Below the pieces are notes generated by a model. The model was not told where the DNA came from, did no database searches, and saw only the letters and a program-made list of their open reading frames with translations. A program made the position numbers and the translations under genes. 64,000 bases of DNA from Ruegeria arenilitoris (GTDB lineage: Bacteria; Pseudomonadota; Alphaproteobacteria; Rhodobacterales; Rhodobacteraceae): NCBI RefSeq assembly GCF_013035425.1, contig NZ_WQHX01000001.1:682001-746000 (forward strand), written 5' to 3'. Positions 9,324 to 18,388 of this stretch are shown piece after piece; position 1 is the stretch's first letter; the number at the start of each line of letters is the position of its first letter.

Positions 9324-9908
9324 TTAGCCGAGTCTGATTGTGCTGTTGTCGGTCCATTCCGCGGGCGGAACAGGAAGGTTTTCAGGCGCGGGTCCTTTGC
9401 GGATCCTGCCGGCCAGATCATAGTGTGATCCGTGGCAGGGGCAGAACCAGCCTCCGAAATCGCCGGCATCGCCCAAAGGCACACAACCTAAATGTGTGCA
9501 AACGCCCATCTGAACGATCCAGGCACCTGGTGCTTCACCTTCCGGCGACGGCATGACGCGGTTGGCGTCCGTTGCCGGTGCATCCGCGTTCAGGTTTGCA
9601 TTTCGGGCCAGCGGATCCGGCAGCGCGCCAGTTCCTTCAGCATCTTGTTCCTGGGCTTCCGCGATTTCTGCTCCGGTCCGGTGACGGATAAAGACGGGCT
9701 TGCCCAACCACTTGACGGTCAATTGCGTACCCGGCTCGACCCCGCTGACATCTACCCGGATCGAGGACAGAGCCTGAACATCTGCCGAAGGGTTCATTTG
9801 ATTGATCAGGGGCCATACTGCTGCACCTGTCGCAACGACACCTGCGCCGCCAGCGACGTAATACAGAAAGTCTCTGCGGGTGCCTTCGTGGTCTTCTGCG
9901 TGGGACAC
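9324..9908 (-). CDS. petA: Rieske iron-sulfur subunit of the bc1 complex
   Basis: 194 residues from a GTG at 9908. That start is chosen because GGAG lies eight bases upstream and because it puts the Tat signal right at the N-terminus ([15 protein letters not shown]); the upstream in-frame ATG at 9965 has no such support. A single membrane anchor follows. The [2Fe-2S] ligands are in CTHLGC (Cys137, His139) and CPCHGSH (Cys156, His159), with Cys142 and Cys158 as the disulfide pair. It is the first gene of petABC, oxidising ubiquinol at the Qo site. Confidence 0.96.
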   Translation of the reverse strand: MSHAEDHEGTRRDFLYYVAGGAGVVATGAAVWPLINQMNPSADVQALSSIRVDVSGVEPGTQLTVKWLGKPVFIRHRTGAEIAEAQEQDAEGTGALPDPLARNANLNADAPATDANRVMPSPEGEAPGAWIVQMGVCTHLGCVPLGDAGDFGGWFCPCHGSHYDLAGRIRKGPAPENLPVPPAEWTDNSTIRLG

Positions 9909-10104
9909 GAGGTAATCTCCGATTGTCTGGCGCCCGCGTACGGGCAAATAGCTCGCGCACCGCACGAATGCGGCGTCTTAACCGCGCTGTCTATCGGGGA
10001 GAATAGTGTTCGTCTAGCGGTCATAAACGCGCAATACGCCGCATCTGGGAAATTTGTTGCTTAGCAGCAGGCTTTTTTAGTGATTCTCCGCGTCAGGTTT
10101 TTCT

Positions 10105-10140
10105 GAACAGCCGAATCAACCTGCGGCGATTCGGCTGTTC
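10105..10140. repeat. Perfect 13-base inverted repeat upstream of petABC
   Basis: GAACAGCCGAATC (10105-10117) and its complement (10128-10140) are separated by ten bases. It lies in the 348-base gap between the petA start and the GST stop (9909-10256), where no gene is seen. Neither strand has a T-run directly after the stem, so it is either a weak terminator for the GST gene or a structured element in the pet leader. Confidence 0.5.
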
Positions 10141-10256
10141 TTGGACCCGCTGAGTCGTAATGGCGCTTAGAATGCTGCGCTCCAAATGCTTTTCGTGACC
10201 AATCGGCGGAGTTTGGTCGAGGAATGTCGGACTGATTTAGACCTATTGCGAACTGT

Positions 10257-10865
10257 TTAACTGGGCGGGCGCGTTGCAACCATGCTTGGTCGTTCGCCGA
10301 ATTCCGCAAACCAATTGGCCAGTGCATCGTTTCCGCGGCGCCAAGCACGAGCGTCATGCCGCAGGTCAAGGTAGCCCAGCGCGCAACCAACTGCGATTTG
10401 CCCCATGTCGAGCGGTTCAGACAAATGCGCCATCCAATGCTGGTTCAGCGCAGTACAGGCGCGTTCAACTTTGCCCCATTGTGCGTCGGCCCACTCATTC
10501 CATTGTTTTTCTTCAGGTCGGAGGCGCTCCTCATACGTAATCAGAAGAGCGGCATCCAACATACCATCCGCCAGTGCCTCCAGAGTCCGGATATCCCAAT
10601 ATCGGGAACCGTCGGAATACAGCCCGGCTTGCGCACAGCTATCCAGATATGAACAAATCACCCTACTGTCGAACAATGTCGGGCCATCAGGGCGTTCCAA
10701 GGCCGGCACTTTGGTCAGCGGTGCTTTGCCAAAAAGTGGATCGGCCGGAGATACAGGAGTAGTCGCCACTGTCTTTAATTCGACATCTGCCAACTGATTG
10801 GTCTCGTGAAGCACTACCATTACTTTACGGACGTAGGGCGAGGTCGAACTATGATACAACTGCAT
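10257..10865 (-). CDS. Glutathione S-transferase family protein
   Basis: 202 residues. The N-terminal thioredoxin-like domain begins MQLYHSSTSPYVRKVMVVLHE, where the serines fit the Ser/Cys active-site position of bacterial GSTs. The cis-Pro region TKVPALE and the glutathione-contact motif FDSRVICSYLD follow. The C-terminal domain is all-helical. The subfamily and substrate cannot be told. It lies 51 bases downstream of the PaiB-like gene, same strand, so the two may be co-transcribed. Confidence 0.88.
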   Translation of the reverse strand: MQLYHSSTSPYVRKVMVVLHETNQLADVELKTVATTPVSPADPLFGKAPLTKVPALERPDGPTLFDSRVICSYLDSCAQAGLYSDGSRYWDIRTLEALADGMLDAALLITYEERLRPEEKQWNEWADAQWGKVERACTALNQHWMAHLSEPLDMGQIAVGCALGYLDLRHDARAWRRGNDALANWFAEFGERPSMVATRPPS

Positions 10866-10916
10866 GTTTTTCTCCGGAATGGGACTTGGTTGTGAAATTT
10901 GAGAGCAAAATTGGTT

Positions 10917-11546
10917 TCAGGTCGCGCCTTCGGCAGCGTCGCGCATAAGCGCCTGCAATGCATCAAGCTCGGAACCAATTCCGCCCATCGCGACGCCATC
11001 GGCGGCAGACAACCGGACAGTGTCGGATTTGTTCTGGCTTAGCTTCCATGTGCCCTGAATGTCGTCGATTTGCAATCGGCAAGGCACAATCATGCGCATC
11101 ATCCTTTGCAACGTCTCATCCGTCATTTTTCCTGTTGCCCACGGAGGTTTTGGTAGTAACCGATTTTCGTAAAACGCTGACTGCCGGTCCAGCAAATCCA
11201 ATAATTTTCTCTGAGGCAGCAACTCCAGCACTCCGATCAAATGAACCGCCAAGTAATTCCAGGTAGGCACTTGATCGTCGATTCCATACCAATCAGGCGA
11301 AATGTAACCATCCGGACCCAGCACCGCGATTCGCGCTGGCTGCGGTTTATTAAGTGCCCGCGCGATTGGATTGGAACGCAAAAGATGAAGTTCGGCTGTG
11401 TTTCCGTCTTCGTCCATCAGAAATGGAATATGGCTTAGTAACGGCGAGTCATCGGTCGAAACAGCCAGAGTGCCAAACGCTCGATCCCTTGCAAAAGCAA
11501 TATCTCGGCTCCGATCATCGGCATGAAAAGATGGGTTGGGGTGCAT
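10917..11546 (-). CDS. PaiB family FMN-binding protein
   Basis: 209 residues. The start MHPNPSFHADD and the split-barrel pattern (FGTLAVSTDDSPLLSHIPFLMDEDG; HLLRSNPIARAL; GPDGYISPDWYG; VPTWNYLAVHLIG) match the PaiB/FMN-binding split-barrel family. PaiB was described in Bacillus as a negative regulator of sporulation and protease genes, but no DNA-binding domain is visible, and a flavin- or haem-related role is as likely. It is divergent from the FMN riboswitch and ribH2. Confidence 0.88.
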   Translation of the reverse strand: MHPNPSFHADDRSRDIAFARDRAFGTLAVSTDDSPLLSHIPFLMDEDGNTAELHLLRSNPIARALNKPQPARIAVLGPDGYISPDWYGIDDQVPTWNYLAVHLIGVLELLPQRKLLDLLDRQSAFYENRLLPKPPWATGKMTDETLQRMMRMIVPCRLQIDDIQGTWKLSQNKSDTVRLSAADGVAMGGIGSELDALQALMRDAAEGAT

Positions 11547-11605
11547 GCGTATTCTCCTGCTTATAGCTCTTGCAGTACGCCGCAGTCCTTGGCAAGGTCT
11601 GCATT

Positions 11606-11746
11606 GTTCTCAGGGCGGGGCGGAATTCCCCACCGGCGGTATGCGGGCGATGTCCCGTAAGCCCGCGAGCGGCCTCGATTTTTGAGGTGTCCAGCAGATC
11701 TGGTGAGAGGCCAGAGCCGACGGTTACAGTCCGGATGAAAGAGAAC
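11606..11746 (+). promoter_or_regulatory. FMN riboswitch (RFN element)
   Basis: The conserved core AGGGCGGGGCGGAATTCCCC, then ACCGGCGGTA, is at 11612-11641, and GCCGACGGTTACAGTCCGGA near 11716-11735. The closing helix P1 pairs GTTCTC (11606-11611) with GAGAAC (11741-11746). It lies 76 bases before the ribH2 start with no clear terminator in between, which suggests control of translation initiation. It senses flavin mononucleotide. Confidence 0.96.
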
Positions 11747-11822
11747 GTGCAGCGTACCGGTGATGCGGTGTGTCTGCTCGTGATCGCCTTGGGTGACGTG
11801 TCTGTTGCGAAAGGAGATCAAG

Positions 11823-12263
11823 ATGACACACACCCGCTACGCTTTTGTTAAGGCCAACTGGCATTCCGATATCGTAGATCGCGCGCTAGAAGGATTTCTA
11901 GAGCTGATACCCGCCGAACAAGTCGATGTATACGACGTACCTGGTGCGTTCGAGATGCCGCTGCTTGCCCGAGATTTGGCCCAGACAGGTCGCTACACCG
12001 CGGTTGCTTGCGCGGCCTTTGTGGTCGACGGTGGTATTTACCGGCACGATTTCGTGGCGCAGGCTGTGGTTGACGGTTTGATGCGTGCAGGTATGGATTC
12101 CGGGGTCCCTGTCTTGTCGGTTTCTCTAACCCCTCACCAATATCAGGAAACAGACCATCACAATGCCATCTATCGTGATCATTTTGTTCAAAAGGGTCGC
12201 GAAGCGGCCCATGCAGCACTAAAAATAGCAAAGACCCGCGCCGGGTTGGCTGCCGCTGCGTAA
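11823..12263 (+). CDS. ribH2: 6,7-dimethyl-8-ribityllumazine synthase, type II
   Basis: 146 residues from the ATG at 11823, chosen for AAGGAG seven bases upstream. Lumazine synthase condenses 5-amino-6-ribitylaminouracil with dihydroxybutanone phosphate in riboflavin synthesis. KANWHSDIVDRALEGF, YDVPGAFEMPLLA, FVVDGGIYRHDFVA and SLTPHQY are typical of the RibH2 (Brucella type II) branch, which forms decamers. Active-site histidine lies in YRHDFV. It stands apart from other rib genes and is directly under the FMN riboswitch, as in other alphaproteobacteria with two RibH proteins. Confidence 0.94.
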   Translation: MTHTRYAFVKANWHSDIVDRALEGFLELIPAEQVDVYDVPGAFEMPLLARDLAQTGRYTAVACAAFVVDGGIYRHDFVAQAVVDGLMRAGMDSGVPVLSVSLTPHQYQETDHHNAIYRDHFVQKGREAAHAALKIAKTRAGLAAAA

Positions 12264-12358
12264 AGAGAGTTGGGTTGGGGCCGCGGCGCCCCAGCTGCAA
12301 ATCCGCTTGAGGCCAAAGCACTTGACCGCTAATCACGATCCCCAAAGGAGCACTCCAT

Positions 12359-13459
12359 ATGTCAATGAACAGCTTTGGCCATCTCTTTCGTGTCACAACC
12401 TGGGGTGAAAGCCATGGGCCGGCGTTGGGTGCAACTGTAGATGGGTGTCCACCGGGAGTCGCGATCGACGAACAAATGATCCAACACTGGTTGGACAGAC
12501 GTAAGCCCGGGCAGAATAAATTCACGACTCAGCGACGTGAACCTGATCAAGTGAAAATCCTGTCCGGTGTTTTCGAGGGACAAACCACCGGCACCCCAGT
12601 CCAATTGATGATCGAGAACACTGATCAGCGTTCAAAAGACTACGGCGATATCATAGACAAGTTCCGGCCGGGTCATGCAGATATCACCTATTGGCAGAAA
12701 TACGGAATCCGCGACTATCGTGGGGGCGGGCGCAGCTCGGCTCGGGAAACGGCAGCGCGGGTGGCGGCTGGGGGTTTGGCGCGCGAGGCAATCAAACAGA
12801 TCGCCCCGAATGTGCAAATTACCGGGTATATGACCCAGATCGGCCCGCACAAAATCGAGCGGGAAAGGTTTGATTGGTCGCAGATCGAACAGAACCCGTT
12901 TTGGACTCCCGACGCTCAGGCTGCCAAGGAATGGGCAATCATATTGGATGATCTGCGTAAGTCTGGAAATTCAGTTGGAGCTGTGATCGAAGTTGTGGCC
13001 CGCGGCGTACCCGCGGGGATTGGCGCTCCTGTCTACGGTAAATTAGATACTGATTTGGCCGCTGCGATGATGTCTATAAACGCCGTCAAAGGCGTAGAAA
13101 TTGGTGAAGGCATGGCCGCCGCTGAACTGACCGGTGTTGCCAATGCCGACGAGATATTCATGGGCCAGAACGGACCGCAATTCAGCTCAAACCATGCTGG
13201 TGGTATTCTGGGCGGTATTTCGACGGGCCAAGACTTGGTAGTACGATTTGCGGTCAAACCAACCTCTTCGATTTTGACCACCCGAAAGACTATCACAAAA
13301 TCTGGCGAGGAAACCGAGATCATTACAAAAGGTCGTCACGACCCCTGCGTTGGAATTCGCGCGGTACCGGTGGGCGAGGCAATGATGGCCTGCGTGATCC
13401 TTGATCACCTGTTACTGCATCGTGGCCAGATTGGTGAGAACCGTGGCAGGATTGGCTGA
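12359..13459 (+). CDS. aroC: Chorismate synthase
   Basis: 366 residues. It removes phosphate from EPSP to make chorismate, the last shikimate step, using reduced FMN. Signatures present are [24 protein letters not shown]...[38 protein letters not shown] and [22 protein letters not shown] lies about ten bases before the ATG. A downstream HD-domain gene starts inside its last codons (GTG at 13443), so the two are probably co-translated. Confidence 0.97.
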   Translation: MSMNSFGHLFRVTTWGESHGPALGATVDGCPPGVAIDEQMIQHWLDRRKPGQNKFTTQRREPDQVKILSGVFEGQTTGTPVQLMIENTDQRSKDYGDIIDKFRPGHADITYWQKYGIRDYRGGGRSSARETAARVAAGGLAREAIKQIAPNVQITGYMTQIGPHKIERERFDWSQIEQNPFWTPDAQAAKEWAIILDDLRKSGNSVGAVIEVVARGVPAGIGAPVYGKLDTDLAAAMMSINAVKGVEIGEGMAAAELTGVANADEIFMGQNGPQFSSNHAGGILGGISTGQDLVVRFAVKPTSSILTTRKTITKSGEETEIITKGRHDPCVGIRAVPVGEAMMACVILDHLLLHRGQIGENRGRIG

Positions 13460-14111
13460 ACTGCGCGACAGACTTCGTCGCGTCGTTTTGCACCGTATGC
13501 AGACCGATCCCGCGCACGATCTGGCCCATTTGGATCGGGTCTGGAAAAATGCTCAGGCCATTTGCGATGATAAGGTGGACATGCAGGTTTTACTGGCGGC
13601 CTGTTACCTGCACGATCTTGTAAATCTTCCCAAAGACGATCCTGATCGTGGTCAGGCTTCCCGTCGATCTGCCGAGGAGTCAGAGCCTATCTTGAGCGAA
13701 CTTGGGTTTGACGCTGCCCAAATCCGTGCGACTCAGCATGCAATTGCAGCGCATAGCTTCTCGGCCAAAGTACAACCGGAAACGAATGAGGCACGCATTC
13801 TGCGAGACGCAGATCGGTTAGACGCATTGGGAGCAATTGGTATTGCGCGAACCTTTACAGTATCCGGAGCATTGGGGCGGACCCTGTATGATCCGCTTGA
13901 CCCGTTTGCAGAAACGCGCCGTTTGGACGATCTGACGTTTTCACTGGACCATTGGAAGGTAAAGCTGCTTCAACTTCCGCAAGACATGTTGACTGTGTCC
14001 GGGCAGAGACTCGCAGAAGACCGCGTTAGAAAAATGGTTCTATATTTGCAGGATTTAGCCGACGAAATTGGTGAGCCCTTGCCAATAGGATGGACAAACC
14101 TCGACAGCTAA
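13443..14111 (+). CDS. HD-domain phosphohydrolase-like protein
   Basis: 222 residues from a GTG at 13443, 17 bases inside the end of aroC, with GGTGAG just upstream; an in-frame ATG at 13401 is less likely. The HD metal-binding histidine and aspartate are visible in [18 protein letters not shown] and [13 protein letters not shown]. The pattern matches the YedJ/uncharacterised HD family that acts on nucleotides or other phosphates. The substrate is unknown. The overlap with aroC implies co-expression, but no functional link is evident. Confidence 0.85.
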   Translation: MAGLAELRDRLRRVVLHRMQTDPAHDLAHLDRVWKNAQAICDDKVDMQVLLAACYLHDLVNLPKDDPDRGQASRRSAEESEPILSELGFDAAQIRATQHAIAAHSFSAKVQPETNEARILRDADRLDALGAIGIARTFTVSGALGRTLYDPLDPFAETRRLDDLTFSLDHWKVKLLQLPQDMLTVSGQRLAEDRVRKMVLYLQDLADEIGEPLPIGWTNLDS

Positions 14112-14157
14112 ACAACGGCCGTTGATCTTTGCGCTGCAAAGGCGCAGGGTCGCGCCG

Positions 14158-15093
14158 ATGGCAAAACCCTTAACATCGCATCGACCGATTCTTGCCGTGG
14201 CGCTAAAACTAAGTGCCCTGTTTTTGTTCACGTCAATGTCGGCGTTGGTCAAAGCCTTGTCCGAAGACTTTCCACCTGGCGAGCTGGTCTTCTTCCGGTC
14301 ACTTTTTGCTATTCCCGTTATCGTCATTTGGTTGGTAGCGCGCGGCGAACTCATCCAGGGTTTTGTGGTCAGGAAACCGATGGGACATTTTTGGCGCGGT
14401 GTATTGGGTACGGCTGCGATGGGTCTCACTTTTACAGGCCTCAGTCTACTCCCACTGCCCGAAGTCACGGCTATCGGGTATGCCACTCCAATATTCACTC
14501 TTATCCTGGCCGCTGTGATGCTGGGTGAACGAATTCGAATGATCCGGATCGGGGCGGTTGCCATCGGGTTATTGGGTGTGCTGATAATGATATGGCCTCG
14601 TCTCGGTAGCAGCGAGATGGAACTGGCTGCGACGATTGGCGCGATGTGCGTTTTGGGGGCGACATTTGCCCGTGCTTTTGTGCAAATTCACATCCGCCAA
14701 CTGGTTCAGGTCGATCATCCAGCGGCAATCGTGTTTTATTTCTCGATGACGGCGACTCTTCTATCAGGTCTGACTGCTTTTTGGGGTTGGACCATGCCAA
14801 CATGGGAACAGGCCGCCATCCTGATCGCAATGGGCTTGATCGGAGGCGTGGCGCAAATCCTAGTTACCTCTTCTTACCGGTTTGGGCAGGCTTCAATGCT
14901 GGCACCCTATGACTACACCACAATGTTGTTTGCAATTTTCATCGGCTACGTTTGGTTTGATGAATTGCCGACCTTTGCGATCTTGATCGGCGCTGCACTT
15001 GTCATAGTTGGCAATGTGGTAGTGATTTGGCGAGAGCACCAACTGGGGCTGGAGCGCGGCAACGCAAGGTCTTTGTCCGATCACAAACCATGA
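14158..15093 (+). CDS. EamA/DMT-family transporter
   Basis: 311 residues, about ten transmembrane helices in two EamA repeats (roughly residues 10-135 and 145-285). Motifs include FFRSLFAIPVIVIWL, TGLSLLPLPEVTAIGYATPIFTLILAAVMLGERI and SMLAPYDYTTMLFAIFIGYVWFDELP, typical of drug/metabolite transporters of the inner membrane. The substrate is unknown; similar alphaproteobacterial proteins are sometimes called S-adenosylmethionine or riboflavin transporters. The start could also be the ATG at 14122. It follows the HD gene on the same strand. Confidence 0.88.
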   Translation: MAKPLTSHRPILAVALKLSALFLFTSMSALVKALSEDFPPGELVFFRSLFAIPVIVIWLVARGELIQGFVVRKPMGHFWRGVLGTAAMGLTFTGLSLLPLPEVTAIGYATPIFTLILAAVMLGERIRMIRIGAVAIGLLGVLIMIWPRLGSSEMELAATIGAMCVLGATFARAFVQIHIRQLVQVDHPAAIVFYFSMTATLLSGLTAFWGWTMPTWEQAAILIAMGLIGGVAQILVTSSYRFGQASMLAPYDYTTMLFAIFIGYVWFDELPTFAILIGAALVIVGNVVVIWREHQLGLERGNARSLSDHKP

Positions 15094-15149
15094 CTTTACC
15101 TTTTGCCAACTTCCCCTACGTTGGCCCAGACAAATAGCGAGGTACCCCA

Positions 15150-15749
15150 ATGAGCGACGCGCAGGATCACAAGGAAAAGATGCAAAAGGTGCAGGCCAAG
15201 CACCGCAAGAAAGTATCCAAGGCAGTAGATCCTGAGCGCGGTTTGGTTCTGGTAAATACTGGCAAGGGTAAAGGTAAATCCTCTGCAGCATTTGGTGTCG
15301 TGGTCCGCGCCTTGGGCTGGGGCCAGAAGGTCGCAGTGGTACAATTCATCAAGGGTAAATGGAAAACCGGAGAACGCCGTTTCTTTGAAGAGCGTGATCT
15401 TGTGACGTGGCACACTATGGGTGAGGGGTTTACTTGGGATACGCAGGACCGCGAACGTGATATCGCAGCGGCAAATGCAGCCTTCGACAAAGCGCGTGCA
15501 TTAATGGCAAGCGGCGAATACGATCTGGTTGTTCTCGATGAGATCAATATTGCGTTGCGATACGAGTATTTGTCTTCAGATCAAGTAATTGAAGGGGTTG
15601 AACAAAGGTCAGACAAGACGACCGTTTTCCTGACTGGCCGTGATGCACCACAGGCACTGCGCGAATACGCCGATTTGGTGACTGAAATGACCGAAGAAAA
15701 GCACCCGTTCCAAGCCGGTATCAAAGCGCAACGTGGTGTTGATTTCTAA
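15150..15749 (+). CDS. cobO: Cob(I)yrinic acid a,c-diamide adenosyltransferase
   Basis: 199 residues of the CobO/BtuR (CobA-type) family, which transfers the adenosyl group of ATP to the cobalt of corrinoids. The P-loop is GKGKGKSSAAFGVVVRALG; VVQFIKG, DLVVLDEINIALRY and LTGRDAP follow as expected. The N-terminus has a basic helix (EKMQKVQAKHRKKVSKAV), usual for CobO. No other cobalamin genes are in the window and no B12 riboswitch is seen upstream. Confidence 0.95.
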   Translation: MSDAQDHKEKMQKVQAKHRKKVSKAVDPERGLVLVNTGKGKGKSSAAFGVVVRALGWGQKVAVVQFIKGKWKTGERRFFEERDLVTWHTMGEGFTWDTQDRERDIAAANAAFDKARALMASGEYDLVVLDEINIALRYEYLSSDQVIEGVEQRSDKTTVFLTGRDAPQALREYADLVTEMTEEKHPFQAGIKAQRGVDF

Positions 15750-15785
15750 AATCCCAAGCGCTTAGGCATCTACTTCGACGCTGCT

Positions 15786-16013
15786 TTAAAGGTCGTCAGG
15801 TGTTTGCACTGACATCTGCGATTCAAACAAATAACGAATTGATTTGCGTTGTCGAGCAACACCGAGGGTCTGGTTTGTGCCCCATCGGTTTTCTGCTTGG
15901 ATCATGCAATTTGGATGCTCGACATAAGCGCAATAGTCGTCGTCGCATCCTGTGCATCCGCAGGCAGAAGCAGCGTCATGCCTTGCTAGGATTTCGCCAA
16001 ACGGATCGATCAT
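15786..16013 (-). CDS. Small cysteine-rich hypothetical protein
   Basis: 75 residues from the ATG at 16013, which has AAAAGG about eight bases upstream. Five cysteines fall in the first 40 residues (ASACGCTGCDDDYCAYVEHPNC), spaced like a metal site. The rest is polar and basic. It lies alone between the convergent ends of cobO and ilvE. The opposite strand is also open over the same bases, so coding is uncertain. No family was recognised. Confidence 0.4.
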   Translation of the reverse strand: MIDPFGEILARHDAASACGCTGCDDDYCAYVEHPNCMIQAENRWGTNQTLGVARQRKSIRYLFESQMSVQTPDDL

Positions 16014-16110
16014 TTTCCAACCTTTTCCCGCCTGCCTGCATAATACCATGAATTTTGGTTCGCTTACAAAGCGCTAACTCTGCCTTAGTGAGATGCTATG
16101 TTCGTCGGGA

Positions 16111-16977
16111 TCAGGAGCGGACCAGCTTTTCGTAATCCTCGGCGATCTCGCGGGTTAGATCTCCAACTTCGAAAGTGTAATCACCGATTTGACCCACTGG
16201 TGTGACTTCAGCCGCAGTTCCGGTTAACCAACATTGCTCAAAGTCAGCCATCTCTTCGGGTTCGATGCGGCGCTCATGTACAGTTATGCCCTTGTCTTTC
16301 AACATTTGGATTACCGTTTGACGGGTGATCCCGTTAAGAAAACAATCGGCTAATGGCGTGTGAACCTCGCCATCTTTGACGAAGAAAACATTTGCCCCTG
16401 TCGCCTCGGCTACATAACCGCGCCAATCCATGAATAACGCGTCCGAGCATCCCTTTGCTTCGGCCTTATGCTTGGAGATTGTACAAATCATGTAAAGGCC
16501 TGCAGCCTTGGCGTGAACCGGTATTGTCTCAGGACTGGGGCGTTTCCATTCGGCGATGTCTAACTTGGCACCCTTCATTTTGGCGTCGCCATAATAGGCA
16601 CCCCAAGGCCAGACTGCGATCGCCATTCGCACCGGGTTTTTAGCCGATGCCACACCCATGTCTTCACCGGAACCGCGCCAAACCAGTGCTCGAACGTATG
16701 CGTCCTGCAGGCCGCTGGTCTTCAAGGCTTCTTCCTTCGCAGCCTCAATCTGATCGACTGAATATGGCATGGGCATATCGAGCGCTTCGGCAGAAGCAAC
16801 GAGCCGCTCAGAATGTTCCCGGCTTTTGAAAATTTTGCCGTTATAAGCGCGTTCGCCCTCAAAAACAGATGAGGCATAGTGCATCGCATGCGTAAGGATG
16901 TGGACATTGGCATCCCGCCAAGGCACCATTTTTCCATCCATCCAAATGAAACCGTCACGGTCATCATATCCCGCCAT
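16111..16977 (-). CDS. ilvE: Branched-chain amino acid aminotransferase
   Basis: 288 residues of the fold-type IV PLP aminotransferases. It makes Val, Leu and Ile from their keto acids with glutamate. The start DGFIWMDGKMVPWRDANVHILTHAMHYASSVFEGERAY is typical; the PLP lysine lies in the HAKAAGLYM region, and GYVAEATGANVFFVKDG plus LNGITRQTV form the cofactor site. It is a lone gene, divergent from the petP/petR-like regulators. ilvD lies at 41.4-43.3 kb and the leu genes at 51-57 kb. Confidence 0.95.
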   Translation of the reverse strand: MAGYDDRDGFIWMDGKMVPWRDANVHILTHAMHYASSVFEGERAYNGKIFKSREHSERLVASAEALDMPMPYSVDQIEAAKEEALKTSGLQDAYVRALVWRGSGEDMGVASAKNPVRMAIAVWPWGAYYGDAKMKGAKLDIAEWKRPSPETIPVHAKAAGLYMICTISKHKAEAKGCSDALFMDWRGYVAEATGANVFFVKDGEVHTPLADCFLNGITRQTVIQMLKDKGITVHERRIEPEEMADFEQCWLTGTAAEVTPVGQIGDYTFEVGDLTREIAEDYEKLVRS

Positions 16978-17134
16978 GCCAACCTCCTGAATATCGCCAA
17001 TTTTGCGATTGTTGCGCTATTTAAGTCCGGATCGGACATAAAGTTGCTCAAAAATTGCGATTCGATACCTGCCCACCCTTGGAATGTCAATAACGCTGAC
17101 ATAAAGTCAAACCGTGTAACGAATGAGGCGTGAT

Positions 17135-17647
17135 ATGTCTGAGATCCGGCCTGCTCCGGTCTTTGGGGGCGAAAGCTTGCTGTTTTTGACGGACGAGCAA
17201 CTGCGGCAAGGGATTGAGGCAATGTTCTTTGCATATCGCGGTTTCACAGCGGATCCTGATCGTATTCTGGCGCAAATGGCATATGGCCGCGCTCATCACA
17301 GGGCGATCCATTTTATCAACCGCGCACCTGGAACGACCGTTAACAATCTGCTCGCGATTTTAGGTGTCACGAAGCAGTCTCTGAATCGTGTGTTGCGCAC
17401 TTTGATCGAGGACGGTTTGGTCGAAAGCCGCGTGGGGACGATTGACAAACGAGAGAGGCATCTTTTTTTAACGGAAAATGGTGAAGCGCTTGAAACCAGA
17501 TTGTCAGATGCGCAGCGGTCGCGCATGCGGGCGGCTTACAAAGATGCTGGCCCCGAAGCCGTGGCTGGATTTCGCAAGGTGCTTGAGGCAATGATGGATG
17601 CTGATATGCGTCACGCGTACACAAAACTGCGGGATACAACTTCATGA
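17135..17647 (+). CDS. petP: MarR-family regulator, PetP-like
   Basis: 170 residues from the ATG at 17135, with GAGG seven bases upstream. A winged-helix MarR domain spans about residues 30-150 (GRAHHRAIHFINRAPGTTVNNLLAILGVTKQSLNRVLRTLIEDGLVES; wing GTIDKRERHLFLTENG). It overlaps the response-regulator gene by four bases. This order, MarR followed by an OmpR-type regulator, matches petP-petR of Rhodobacter capsulatus, which lies beside petABC there. The gene name rests on that synteny and likeness. Confidence 0.78.
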   Translation: MSEIRPAPVFGGESLLFLTDEQLRQGIEAMFFAYRGFTADPDRILAQMAYGRAHHRAIHFINRAPGTTVNNLLAILGVTKQSLNRVLRTLIEDGLVESRVGTIDKRERHLFLTENGEALETRLSDAQRSRMRAAYKDAGPEAVAGFRKVLEAMMDADMRHAYTKLRDTTS

Positions 17648-18345
17648 GCGATATGGACGCCCATCTTCTGATTGTCGATGATGACGAGCGTATTCGGGAC
17701 CTGCTCAAGAAATTCCTGATGCGCAGCGGGTTTCTGGTGACTTCGGCCCGTGACGCAGCTCATGCGCGCAGGGTTCTTTCTGGGCTTGATTTCGATTTGA
17801 TCGTTCTGGACGTGATGATGCCCGGAGAAGACGGTGTCAGCCTGACCCGCGTTCTACGCGAGACTCACACGACACCGATTTTGCTGTTGACGGCCAAGGG
17901 CGAAACCGAACACCGAATTGCCGGGTTGGAGGCTGGCGCTGATGACTATCTGGCAAAGCCGTTCGAGCCCAAGGAGCTGCTTTTGCGGATCAACGCGATT
18001 CTGCGGCGTATGCCGGAAACGACCGCCCAGGATGCCATAGCCAAAATTCTGCATCTGGGGCCGATCCGGTACGACATTGAGCGTGGCGAAATGTGGAAGG
18101 GCGAAGACCCGGTGCGACTGACCGCGACAGAGAGCCAGTTGATGAAAATTTTCTCAGCACAGCCGGGTGAGCCGATTAGTCGAGCCAAGTTGGTCGAAGA
18201 TCTTGGTCGTGACAAAGGGCAGGCGCAGGAGCGTGCGGTCGACGTACAGATTACACGCTTGCGTCGTAAGATCGAACAGGATCCAAAACAACCCCGCTAT
18301 CTGCAAACCGTCAGAGGTGCGGGTTACATGTTGGCTCTGGACTGA
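17644..18345 (+). CDS. petR: OmpR-family response regulator, PetR-like
   Basis: 233 residues. The receiver domain (residues 1-120) has the acidic pocket DDD, the phospho-acceptor Asp in LIVLDVMMPGEDG, and the Lys in YLAKPFEPKELL. A winged-helix DNA-binding domain fills residues 135-232 (VRLTATESQLMKIF...AVDVQITRLRRKIE...LQTVRGAGYML). No sensor kinase is adjacent. In R. capsulatus the petR product was reported as needed for growth and lies upstream of the bc1 operon; here petABC is about 7 kb away on the other strand. Confidence 0.82.
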   Translation: MSDMDAHLLIVDDDERIRDLLKKFLMRSGFLVTSARDAAHARRVLSGLDFDLIVLDVMMPGEDGVSLTRVLRETHTTPILLLTAKGETEHRIAGLEAGADDYLAKPFEPKELLLRINAILRRMPETTAQDAIAKILHLGPIRYDIERGEMWKGEDPVRLTATESQLMKIFSAQPGEPISRAKLVEDLGRDKGQAQERAVDVQITRLRRKIEQDPKQPRYLQTVRGAGYMLALD

Positions 18346-18388
18346 TGTTACCGAATGGCGTATTCCGCCTTATAGAGGGGGATATTTG

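Noticed and set aside
11848..12525. 225-codon open frame on minus over ribH2 and the start of aroC
   Set aside because: It runs antisense to two well-supported genes and has no ribosome site or domain.
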